From Sandarakinorhabdus glacialis (GTDB taxonomy: Bacteria > Pseudomonadota > Alphaproteobacteria > Sphingomonadales > Sphingomonadaceae), in the NCBI RefSeq assembly GCF_014643455.1, contig NZ_BMJM01000002.1, positions 310,406 through 374,405 on the forward strand: a stretch of 64,000 nucleotides of DNA. The letters run 5' to 3'. The notes under the pieces were generated by a model. It searched no databases. It was not told where the DNA came from and saw nothing but the letters and a program-made list of their open reading frames with translations. Positions 28,709 to 36,163 of the stretch are shown here, in pieces (position 1 is the first letter of the stretch; each line of letters opens with the position of its first letter). The position numbers and the translations under genes are program-made.

Positions 28709-29428
28709 CTAGCCGAGCTGCCGCCGCACATGGTGGACGGTATCGGCAATGATCCCCGCCCAGTGCGCCACCCCTGCCGCATCGCCAATCTGGTCGTTGC
28801 GAACCTCGATCCCCAAATACGGGATCTTGTTCCCTTCGGCGTGCAAGTTCATCGTATAGTTGAGCGTCCGCCCCGAATACGGCTCATTGTCTCCGACATG
28901 CAGCCCGCGCGCCGCCAGCGCCGCTATCCCCGGCCGCGCCGCCCGGTCATCCTCGTTGTACAATATCCCGATCGGCCACGGCCGCGCCTCCCCCGCGCGT
29001 GTCGCCAATGCCGGCGTGAAGCTGTGGATGCTGATCATCAATGCTGGCCGCCGCGCCGCGATCTCGCCGGCGATCGCCGCATGATACGGTGCATGGATCG
29101 CCGCGATCCGCAGGGCTCGCTCGGCAGCGCTTAAAGCCAAATTTCCCGGAATGACATGCCCGTCGCTCGCCGCCGGGATCACATCGGCCACCGCCGGATC
29201 ACGATTGAGGTCGATCGCCAGCCGCGTCACTGTCGCGATGATCGCCGGCGCGCTCAGCGCCCCGGCCAGCGCTTCCGACAGCGCCGCCGTGCCGATATCG
29301 ATCGCCACATGATTGCCGAGCAACGCCGTATCCACGCCGAGTTCGATCCCCGGCGGCACCATGTTCGAGGCATGGTCGGCGATGATCAGCATCGGCGCGG
29401 TACCGACAATGATCCGCGGCGCCGTCAC
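28709..29428 (-). CDS. N-formylglutamate amidohydrolase
   Basis: A 239-aa cytoplasmic hydrolase of the FGase family, expected to release formate from N-formyl-glutamate at the end of histidine breakdown or a related N-acyl amino acid. Motifs are IIADHASNMVPPG near the N-terminus, DLNRDPA, and SIHSFTPAL. Its GTG start at 29428 overlaps the stop of the enoyl-CoA hydratase (GTGA). No hut genes are near, so the true substrate may differ. Confidence 0.9.
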   Translation of the reverse strand: MTAPRIIVGTAPMLIIADHASNMVPPGIELGVDTALLGNHVAIDIGTAALSEALAGALSAPAIIATVTRLAIDLNRDPAVADVIPAASDGHVIPGNLALSAAERALRIAAIHAPYHAAIAGEIAARRPALMISIHSFTPALATRAGEARPWPIGILYNEDDRAARPGIAALAARGLHVGDNEPYSGRTLNYTMNLHAEGNKIPYLGIEVRNDQIGDAAGVAHWAGIIADTVHHVRRQLG

Positions 29429-30192
29429 CCGAACACCGGCTTGCGCTTGCCGAGGAACGCGCTGACTCCTTCGTGGAAATCGCCCCCGGTAAATGCCGCG
29501 TCGAAACCCGCCGACGATTCGGCATCGTCGTCGATGACACCTTCGATGATGCGCTGAACGATTGCCTTGCTGGCGACCTGGCTCGCCGGCGATGCCGCCA
29601 CGATCGCCGCCGAAAACGTTGCGACCGCTGCTTCCAGGTCTTCGGCAACCTCTTGGACCAGCCCGATCCGCAGCGCCTCGGCCGCCCCCACCAGCATCCC
29701 CGAAAACAGCAGGCGTTTTGCCTGCGACGCGCCAACCAGGTCGACCAGCAATCGCGTATCGTGAAGCGGATAGACCAGGCCGAGCTTGGCCGGCGTGATC
29801 CCCATCCGCGCCCGCGGCGAGACGATGCGCACGTCGCAGGCGAGGGCAATGCCGCAGCCGCCGCCGACCGCATCGCCGTCGATCACCGCCACCGTCGGCT
29901 TCGGCGCCCGCGCCAGCGTTACCTGCGTCGCACGAATCGCCGCCTGGTTGCGCGCCCGCCAGTCCGGATCGCCCGAAGACTCGGCGAATTCGCCGATATC
30001 GGCACCCGCGCAGAATGGCCCCGAATGCGATCCCACGAGCAGGACACGCACCGACGGGTCCGCCATTGCCGCATCCACCAGCTGCGGAAAAGCCTTCCAC
30101 ATGGCCTGGTTCATGGCGTTGCGCTTGGCCGGCCGGGCAATACCGAGCCGGGCGATGCCGCCTGAGATTTCGAGGTGCAGATGGTCGGTCAA
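29425..30192 (-). CDS. Enoyl-CoA hydratase/isomerase family protein
   Basis: A 255-aa crotonase-fold protein. The oxyanion-hole motifs are GPFCAGADIGEF and DGDAVGGGCGIALACD. The first catalytic Glu position is not conserved clearly, since the block reads RMGITPAKLGLVYP, so isomerase or other activity is possible. The start is TTG 30192, after AGGGGG at good spacing; a start at 30237 would need the terminator region. It is coupled by GTGA to the amidohydrolase. The acyl-CoA substrate is unknown. Confidence 0.88.
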   Translation of the reverse strand: MTDHLHLEISGGIARLGIARPAKRNAMNQAMWKAFPQLVDAAMADPSVRVLLVGSHSGPFCAGADIGEFAESSGDPDWRARNQAAIRATQVTLARAPKPTVAVIDGDAVGGGCGIALACDVRIVSPRARMGITPAKLGLVYPLHDTRLLVDLVGASQAKRLLFSGMLVGAAEALRIGLVQEVAEDLEAAVATFSAAIVAASPASQVASKAIVQRIIEGVIDDDAESSAGFDAAFTGGDFHEGVSAFLGKRKPVFG

Positions 30193-30235
30193 CAGGGCCC
30201 CCTTTTCGATCGCCTTGCATAGGCGGCGGGCGGCC

Positions 30236-30269
30236 AAAGAAAAAGGGGCCGGTGCTGTGCACCGGCCCC
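30236..30269 (-). terminator. Intrinsic terminator of the small secreted protein gene
   Basis: GGGGCCGGTGC and GCACCGGCCCC (30245-30269) form an 11-base perfect stem with a TGT loop. The minus strand then reads TTTTTCTTT. It lies 38 bases after the stop at 30307. Confidence 0.9.
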
Positions 30270-30306
30270 TGAGGGCATCCTGGGGTCAGGATTCCTGTTG
30301 TCTGTC

Positions 30307-30588
30307 TTACTGCGCGGTCGGCGCCGTGTTCAGAGCGGCCATGTCGGTGCCGAGCACCTTGGCTGCTGCCGAAAACTTCTTGCTGGCTTCGCCGCGGCCA
30401 CCGGCCTCGCAAAGCTTTTCGCCGACGTTGACGAGGGTCAGCGCCTTGCGAGCCTGGTCAGGCTGGGCAACGGCGGCGAGCTGGCGGATCTGGGCCGGTG
30501 CGGTGTCGCAGCTGCTGGCGGCAAGTGCCGGGCTCGAGAAGGCGCCGATCAAGGCGAGTGCAGGAACGAGGAAGAAACGCTTGGTCAT
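30307..30588 (-). CDS. Small secreted protein of unknown function
   Basis: A 93-aa protein with a signal peptide MTKRFFLVPALALIGAFSS cut after ALA. The mature part has two cysteines (SSCDTAP, EKLCEAG) that could form a disulfide, and helical sequence rich in alanine. I know no family. It has AGGAG 8 bases before the ATG, its own promoter at 30662-30690 with flanking inverted repeats, and a strong terminator, so it is a single-gene unit and probably well expressed. Confidence 0.8.
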   Translation of the reverse strand: MTKRFFLVPALALIGAFSSPALAASSCDTAPAQIRQLAAVAQPDQARKALTLVNVGEKLCEAGGRGEASKKFSAAAKVLGTDMAALNTAPTAQ

Positions 30589-30633
30589 GGTCGATCTCCT
30601 GATGGCATTCGCGAAATGGGCGGGACTGCCCGG

Positions 30634-30704
30634 TTGAGTATCACTCAATTCAACTAGTGGAGATTTAAGTCACACTCAGGTTGCCGTCAAGCTAAAAATT
30701 GAGT
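30634..30704 (-). promoter_or_regulatory. Promoter flanked by TTGAGT/ACTCAA operators
   Basis: The minus strand has TTGACG (30690-30685), a 17-base spacer and TAAATC (30667-30662). A palindrome TTGAGT-ATC-ACTCAA lies at 30634-30648, just after the expected start of transcription. AATTGAGT at 30697-30704 lies just before the -35 and mirrors ACTCAATT at 30643-30650. A repressor looping or blocking the promoter is a fair guess. Confidence 0.55.
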
Positions 30705-30726
30705 GGTAATCAAAACTCGCCGTGTT

Positions 30727-30789
30727 GCAATGCAGCATCAGCATTTTGCGCTAGGTTACCGCTAACGTCAAGCCGTTTTGCTGCATTGC
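30727..30789. repeat. 11-base inverted repeat beyond ispE
   Basis: GCAATGCAGCA (30727-30737) and TGCTGCATTGC (30779-30789) are perfect inverted copies 41 bases apart, in the AT-richer gap between ispE's stop and the small secreted gene. Its role is unknown; it could be a long hairpin ending ispE. Confidence 0.6.
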
Positions 30790-30816
30790 GGCATAACGAC
30801 GAACATGTCGCAGAAG

Positions 30817-31644
30817 CTAGAGCAATTCGCTCTCCGCCAGCCACCAACCACGCCTGCCCAGCGCTGCCGCCGCCGCTCGCCGCGCAGCTTTATCCGCATA
30901 CATCGCCAGGCACGTCGCCCCCGACCCGCTCATCCGCACCAGCGTCGCCCCGCCGGCCGACTCGAGTGCGGCCAGTACATCACCGATGGCCGGTGCCAAC
31001 GCCATCGCGGCCGCTGTCATGTCGTTCCGCAAACTATTCAGCGCCGCCCCCGGCTCGATCGGCCCGCGATCGATCCGGTCCCAACCAGCGAACACCGGCC
31101 CGGTCGGCACCGCCACCAGCGGATTGACCAGCAGTATCGGCATCCCGCCAAGGTCGTCCGGCCACGCCGCGAGCACCTCGCCCCGCCCGCTCCCGAAACA
31201 CGTCCGCGACACTACGCACGCCGGCACATCGGCGCCCAGGTCCGCCGCCAGCGCCGTCAGCCGCGCCTCGGGCCACCGCAATCCCCAGAACCGGTTGAGC
31301 AACCGCAGCGCCGCTGCCGCATCCGCCGAACCGCCGCCAAGCCCTGCCGCTACCGGGATTCGCTTGTCGAGCGTCAGCGCCGCACCGTCGCCGATCCCCG
31401 CCGCCGCCGCGAGCGCCCGAGCCGCGCGCAAGACGAGATTGTCATCCCCCTGCCCCGCCGCCCCGGCAAACGCCCCCTCGACGACCAGCGACAATCCCGG
31501 CGCCGTAGCCACCGACAGCGAATCGCCGAACGCCGTGAACGCGAACACCGTCTCCAGATCGTGATAGCCATCCGCCCGCCGCCGCCGCAGGTGGAGCGCC
31601 AGATTGACCTTGGCAGGCGCGGCTTCTGTATCGAAATGGCTCAT
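30817..31644 (-). CDS. ispE: 4-diphosphocytidyl-2-C-methyl-D-erythritol kinase
   Basis: A 275-aa GHMP kinase of the non-mevalonate isoprenoid pathway. The N-terminal signature is APAKVNLALHLRRRRADGYHDLE. The ATP-binding glycine loop is PVAAGLGGGSADAAAALR, and the C-terminal block VRMSGSGATCLA follows. It lies 41 bases after the TPR gene on the same strand, a pairing seen in related bacteria. ATG 31644 gives the expected start. Confidence 0.95.
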   Translation of the reverse strand: MSHFDTEAAPAKVNLALHLRRRRADGYHDLETVFAFTAFGDSLSVATAPGLSLVVEGAFAGAAGQGDDNLVLRAARALAAAAGIGDGAALTLDKRIPVAAGLGGGSADAAAALRLLNRFWGLRWPEARLTALAADLGADVPACVVSRTCFGSGRGEVLAAWPDDLGGMPILLVNPLVAVPTGPVFAGWDRIDRGPIEPGAALNSLRNDMTAAAMALAPAIGDVLAALESAGGATLVRMSGSGATCLAMYADKAARRAAAAALGRRGWWLAESELL

Positions 31645-31685
31645 TGCGCCGCCGCTGTCGCCCGCCCGGTCCGGCAAGGCAAGCT

Positions 31686-33356
31686 TCAGGACTTCGTCGC
31701 CGTCATCCCCGGTGCCGCATCGAGGCCATAGGCCAGCTTGCCGCGGATCGCCTCGCCCTGCTTCACCGACGGATCGAGATCGAGCGCCGCCCGCCAACGA
31801 AACCGCGCCTCGATCCGCCGCCCCACCCGCCAATAGGCATCGCCCAGATGCTCGGTCACCGTCGGGTCGGTCGGTTCGCGCTCACTGGCCTTCTCGAGCG
31901 ACGCCACCGCATCGGCAAAGCGCCCCTGCCGGTACTGGCTCCACCCCAGCGAATCGATCACCCCGCCGTCGCCCGGCCGCAGCTTGGCGGCTCGCTCGAC
32001 CATCCCCACTGCCTCGGGCGAGCTGATGCCGCGGTCGAGCATCGAATAGCCGAGGTAATTGAGCACCATCGGCTCGTCGGGGGAGCGTTTCAGTGCCTCG
32101 CGCAAATCCGCCTCCGCCTTCGGCCAGTCGCCGGCGCGCTCCGCCATGCTGCCCCGCAGGAAATACAGCCCCCAGCCGGCATCGTCCTGCCCCGCCACCG
32201 AAATCGCGCGCGAATAGGCGGTGATCGCCTCGGCATGGCGGTCGGCGCGGCGGTGCCAGTCGCCGAGCCGGGTCCAGTCGTCGGCGGTCGCAGCGGGCGA
32301 ATTCGTCGCCGCACTCAGCAACACGCCCGCATCCTTGTCGCGCCCCAGCCGCTCGAGCGTCTCGGCGCGCCGCAGCTTCGCCGTTTCGAAAAGCGGGTCG
32401 TTGTCCGGCACCTGGGCATAGGCAGTCAGCGCCGTCTCGGGCTGTTCCGAGCGCGAGAGCACATCACCGGTGATCAGCCAGGTCGCCGACAATTCCGGCG
32501 CCAGGAATGTCGACACCCGCGCGAACAGCAGCGCCAGCGGCACCGGCTTCTCGCGCGACAGGTCCGACGCCAGCCGCGCCATCATCCAGGCAATGCCCCG
32601 CCGCGGATCGGGCGCCAGCGCGCCGATGCGCTTGCCCGCGTCCAATCGCGCCCGCGCCGCTTCGACGACCGTATCTTCGCCGCTCAGCAATTTCAGCGCC
32701 CCGGCGCGGTCGCCGCCCATCGCCAGCGCATCGGCCTCCCCGGCACGCAGGAAGCTGATCCCCGCACCCGTCCCCGCGCGCAGTTCGGAATACGCCGCCG
32801 CCGCTTCGCTCCACCGCCCATCGGCGGCCAGCATATGCGCGCGCTGCTCGGCGATATAGGCGCGCGCAAATCCGCTGAAATTGACCGGGTCGAGCTTGGC
32901 CAGCCCCGCGGCCGCATCGCCGCTGCCGAACAACACCCAGGCATCGACGATCGGCTCGACGACCGCTGCATACCCCGCATTGGCGATCTTGCTCCGCGCC
33001 AGCGTCGCCGACTTCCAGTCCTTGCGCAGCACCGCATCGGCCAGCCGCACCATCTCGACATCCGAATCCCCGGCGCCCGCGGCCACCAGCTGCTTCGCGA
33101 GGTCGGTCGCCCGCGGCCGGTCGCCGGCAGCTACCGCCAGGTCGAAAGCTCGCCGCGCCAGCGCCGGCCGGCCGGGGTCCTTGGAACGCGCATCGTCGAA
33201 ATATGCAGCCGCCCGGCCGAGCGCATCGTCGGACGCGGCATAGCGGCCGAGGACATAGCCGTGGAGGGCGGATTCGCTCGGCGCGAACTCGGTCTGGCGC
33301 GCGGCTGCCGGTGCGGCAGCGGCAGTCAGGAGCAGCAAGGCGAGGGTGCGATACAT
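31686..33356 (-). CDS. Exported tetratricopeptide-repeat protein
   Basis: A 556-aa protein with a signal peptide (MYRTLALLLLTAAAAPAAA), so it acts in the periplasm or at the outer membrane. Many TPR-like helical pairs follow; the last ones are clear (PMVLNYLGYSMLDRG, VIDSLGWSQYRQGRFADAV, VTEHLGDAYWRVG). The phrase NYLGYSMLDRG is shared with outer-membrane-linked TPR proteins near ispE. The partner is unknown. ATG 33356 was taken; GTG 33395 would spoil the signal peptide. Confidence 0.88.
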   Translation of the reverse strand: MYRTLALLLLTAAAAPAAARQTEFAPSESALHGYVLGRYAASDDALGRAAAYFDDARSKDPGRPALARRAFDLAVAAGDRPRATDLAKQLVAAGAGDSDVEMVRLADAVLRKDWKSATLARSKIANAGYAAVVEPIVDAWVLFGSGDAAAGLAKLDPVNFSGFARAYIAEQRAHMLAADGRWSEAAAAYSELRAGTGAGISFLRAGEADALAMGGDRAGALKLLSGEDTVVEAARARLDAGKRIGALAPDPRRGIAWMMARLASDLSREKPVPLALLFARVSTFLAPELSATWLITGDVLSRSEQPETALTAYAQVPDNDPLFETAKLRRAETLERLGRDKDAGVLLSAATNSPAATADDWTRLGDWHRRADRHAEAITAYSRAISVAGQDDAGWGLYFLRGSMAERAGDWPKAEADLREALKRSPDEPMVLNYLGYSMLDRGISSPEAVGMVERAAKLRPGDGGVIDSLGWSQYRQGRFADAVASLEKASEREPTDPTVTEHLGDAYWRVGRRIEARFRWRAALDLDPSVKQGEAIRGKLAYGLDAAPGMTATKS

Positions 33357-33401
33357 CTTTCGAGATTGCCGTTTATTGAGCGCCAAGTCGAGCACCCCTT
33401 G

Positions 33402-33470
33402 TCCTCCCCCTCAAGGGGGGAGGCGACTCGCCCCTTGGCGAGCGGGTGGGGGTGGTCCCCTGTCGGCGTG
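33402..33470. repeat. Double-hairpin intergenic repeat, subtype B, copy 1
   Basis: TCCTCCCCCTCAAGGGGGGA is followed by CTCGCC-CCTT-GGCGAG, then GGGTGGGGGTGG. Two stems with conserved linkers. The sister copy at 40469 carries a swapped base pair in the second stem. It lies between two minus-strand genes. Confidence 0.85.
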
Positions 33471-33518
33471 GAGGACGCTAGCGAGCCAGCAAGCAAGGCA
33501 GCAGCAAGCAAGGAAGCA

Positions 33519-33535
33519 CATGGGCAAAGCCCATG
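33519..33535. repeat. Perfect hairpin in the ETF-QO/TPR gap
   Basis: CATGGGC-AAA-GCCCATG, in a stretch that also has the direct repeat GCAGCAAGCAAGG-like units. The rest of the 33396-33636 gap shows no reading frame with known features. Confidence 0.5.
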
Positions 33536-33636
33536 CCGGCATCGGACGAGTTCAGCGCGCTTCGCTCGCGCTGCCTCGCCGGCCGAGCTTGCGCGAGTCC
33601 GCAGCCCGGCTTCGCCATGCTGCCGGCCGCGCTGCG

Positions 33637-35286
33637 CTACATATTCGGATAATTCGGCCCGCCGCCGCCCTCCGGCACCACCCACACGATATTCTGCGAC
33701 GGATCCTTGATATCGCAAGTCTTGCAATGCACGCAGTTCTGCGCGTTGATCTGGAACCGCGGCTCGCCTGTTTCCTGCCCGACGACCTCGTACACCCCCG
33801 CCGGGCAATACCGCTGCGCCGGCTCGTCCCAGATCGGCAGGTTCACCGCGATCGGCACCGAAGCATCCTTCAACGTCAGATGGATCGGCTGGTCTTCCTC
33901 ATGGTTGGTGTTCGACAGGAACACGCTCGTCAGCTTGTCGAAACTGAACACGCCATCGGGCTTGGGATAGGCGATCGGCTTCGAATTCGCTTTCGTCCGC
34001 AGCGACTTGTAATCTGGGTGATTCTTCATCGTGAACGGCAGCGTATAGCCCAGATACTCCATCCACATCGTCACCCCGGCCAGCCCGGTGCCCACCAGCG
34101 TGCCGAACTTCTCGACCAGCGGCAGGGTGTTGCGAACGATCTTCAGCTCCTCGTAGACCCAGCTTTTATTGTAGGCCTCGGGATAGGCAACCAGCTCGTC
34201 GCTCGTCCGCTGGCTCGCGATCGCGGCGACGGCGGCCTCGGCGGCCATCATGCCGCTCTTCATCGCGGTATGGCTGCCCTTGATGCGCGGCACGTTGAGG
34301 AAGCCGGCGCTGCAGCCGATCAGCGCGCCGCCCGGGAAGGTCAGCTTGGGCACTGATTGCCAGCCGCCGTCGTTGATCGCCCGCGCCCCGTATGAAACCC
34401 GGCGTCCGTTCTTCAGGATTTCCTTGATCGCCGGATGCGTCTTCCAGCGCTGGAACTCATCGAACGGCGACAGATACGGATTGGCATAGTTCAGCCACAC
34501 CGAGAACCCGAGCGCCACCTGCCCGTTCGCCTGGTGATACAGGAACCCGCCGCCATTGGCTTCATCAAGCGGCCACCCTTGCGTATGCACAACCTTGCCC
34601 GGCACATGCTGACCGGCCGGAATGTCCCACAATTCCTTCAGCCCGATGCCGAAGATCTGCGGCTGGCTGTCCTTGTCGAGGCTGAAGTGCCGGATCAACT
34701 GCTTCGACAGATGCCCGCGTACGCCCTCGGCAAAGAACGTGTATTTGGCATGAAGTTCGAGCCCCGGCTGCCAGCTGTCCTTTCGCGTCCCGTCGCGCGC
34801 GATGCCCATGTCGCCGGTCGCCACGCCCTTGACGCTGCCATCGTCGTTCCACAGCACCTCGGCCGCCGCAAACCCGGGGAAAATCTCTACCCCCAGCGCC
34901 TCGGCCTGCCCCGCCAGCCAGCGGCACAGATTGCCCAGCGAGACCGTGTAGCAACCCTTGTTGTTCATGAACGGCGGCATCAGCCCGTGCGGAAACTCGT
35001 ACTTTTTGCCCTCGGTCAGGATCCAGTGATGGTTCTCGGTCACCGGCACCGTCATCGGGCTGCCGAGGTCGCGCCAGTTCGGTAGCAACTCGTCCATTGC
35101 CCGCGGATCGACCACCGCGCCCGACAGGATATGCGCCCCGATCTCGGAGCCCTTCTCCAGGATGCACACCGAAAGTTCCAGCCCGGCATCGGCCGCAGCC
35201 TGCTTGGCACGGATAGCCGCGGCGAGCCCGGCAGGGCCACCACCGACAATCACCAGGTCATAGGGCATCGATTCACGGTCACTCAT
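33637..35286 (-). CDS. Electron transfer flavoprotein-ubiquinone oxidoreductase
   Basis: A 549-aa membrane-bound FAD and [4Fe-4S] enzyme that moves electrons from ETF to ubiquinone, serving fatty-acid and amino-acid oxidation. The FAD loop is DLVIVGGGPAGLAAAIRAKQ near residue 10. The C-terminal ferredoxin-like domain has the cluster cysteines in RYCPAGVYEV and NCVHCKTCDI and ends GGPNYPNM. The ATG at 35286 is used; a TTG lies one codon earlier. No ETF genes are in the window. Confidence 0.97.
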   Translation of the reverse strand: MSDRESMPYDLVIVGGGPAGLAAAIRAKQAAADAGLELSVCILEKGSEIGAHILSGAVVDPRAMDELLPNWRDLGSPMTVPVTENHHWILTEGKKYEFPHGLMPPFMNNKGCYTVSLGNLCRWLAGQAEALGVEIFPGFAAAEVLWNDDGSVKGVATGDMGIARDGTRKDSWQPGLELHAKYTFFAEGVRGHLSKQLIRHFSLDKDSQPQIFGIGLKELWDIPAGQHVPGKVVHTQGWPLDEANGGGFLYHQANGQVALGFSVWLNYANPYLSPFDEFQRWKTHPAIKEILKNGRRVSYGARAINDGGWQSVPKLTFPGGALIGCSAGFLNVPRIKGSHTAMKSGMMAAEAAVAAIASQRTSDELVAYPEAYNKSWVYEELKIVRNTLPLVEKFGTLVGTGLAGVTMWMEYLGYTLPFTMKNHPDYKSLRTKANSKPIAYPKPDGVFSFDKLTSVFLSNTNHEEDQPIHLTLKDASVPIAVNLPIWDEPAQRYCPAGVYEVVGQETGEPRFQINAQNCVHCKTCDIKDPSQNIVWVVPEGGGGPNYPNM

Positions 35287-35422
35287 CAATTTGCCTTTGC
35301 TTCGTCCCCGCCGCCACCCGTCCCGTCGTCAACAGCGCGTTACATCGTGGCTTTGCCATGATTCACCAGATAAGCGAGGCGTTCGGGCTTGACCAGTGGC
35401 ACTGCCGCCGCACAGTGGCGAT

Positions 35423-36163
35423 GTGGACCACGGATTGTCACAAGTTGCGGCAGTCGATGCAGCATCCGCGCTGGCCTGGCTGGTCGCGGCCGGCGCCGAC
35501 GCGGCTGTCACCGATGCCCCGCGCAACTGGCTCGCCGCCCCGCCGCCGCGCCCGGACGTCCCTGGCCCTGCCCCCGTCGCCATCGCTGCCATGCTCGGCC
35601 AGCCGGTCGCGATCCCCAGGGCCGACACCAGCCTCTCCGCCATCCCCGACTTCGCGGCGCTCGAAGCCGCCCTGCTCGCCTTCGACCACCCGCTGCGCCG
35701 CATCGATATCGCCCCGCAACTCCTCACCGGGAACATCGCCTCGGGTACAATCATCCTCGGCGACCAACCCGAATCGCCCGGCACACCGCAGGCCGCGCTC
35801 ACCGGGCGCATGCTCGCCGCCATCGGCCTTGCACCCGGCGATTGCGCCCGCGCTCACCTCCTGCCCTGGGCCACGCCCGGCGAACGCCCGCCCCGCGACG
35901 CCGAAGTCAGCGCCTTCGCCCCGTTCCGCGCCCGCGCTCTCGCGCTCGCCGCCCCTCGCCTGATCCTCGCTTTCGGCGAGCGCGCCGTCTCGCTCTCCGG
36001 CGAGGCCCGCGGCATCGCCTCGGCGCGCGGCAAATGGCTGGCCATCGATGGCATCCCCATGCTGGCGATCTTCCACCCGCGCCAGCTCCTCACTCAACCC
36101 GAACTCAAGCGCCTCGCCTGGGCCGATCTCCAGGCTTTCGAGGCGCGGCTGAAAGCCCAATGA
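35423..36163 (+). CDS. Uracil-DNA glycosylase superfamily protein without Fe-S cysteines
   Basis: About 246 aa. The first motif, TIILGDQPESPGTPQAALTG, matches the GExPGxxEDxxGxPFVGxAG site of family 4 type glycosylases only in outline. The second motif IFHPRQLLTQP matches HPSxxLR. Only one cysteine is present, so the Fe-S cluster of family 4 cannot form. It may be a diverged or inactive DNA repair protein. The start is uncertain: GTG 35423 or GTG 35396. The stop overlaps the transglycosylase ATG (ATGA). Confidence 0.75.
   Translation: MDHGLSQVAAVDAASALAWLVAAGADAAVTDAPRNWLAAPPPRPDVPGPAPVAIAAMLGQPVAIPRADTSLSAIPDFAALEAALLAFDHPLRRIDIAPQLLTGNIASGTIILGDQPESPGTPQAALTGRMLAAIGLAPGDCARAHLLPWATPGERPPRDAEVSAFAPFRARALALAAPRLILAFGERAVSLSGEARGIASARGKWLAIDGIPMLAIFHPRQLLTQPELKRLAWADLQAFEARLKAQ

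Noticed and set aside
28709-30412. One 567-codon minus frame that would fuse an upstream stretch to N-formylglutamate amidohydrolase
   Set aside because: The first half is the wrong frame of the enoyl-CoA hydratase. The real enzyme starts at GTG 29428 with the GTGA overlap.
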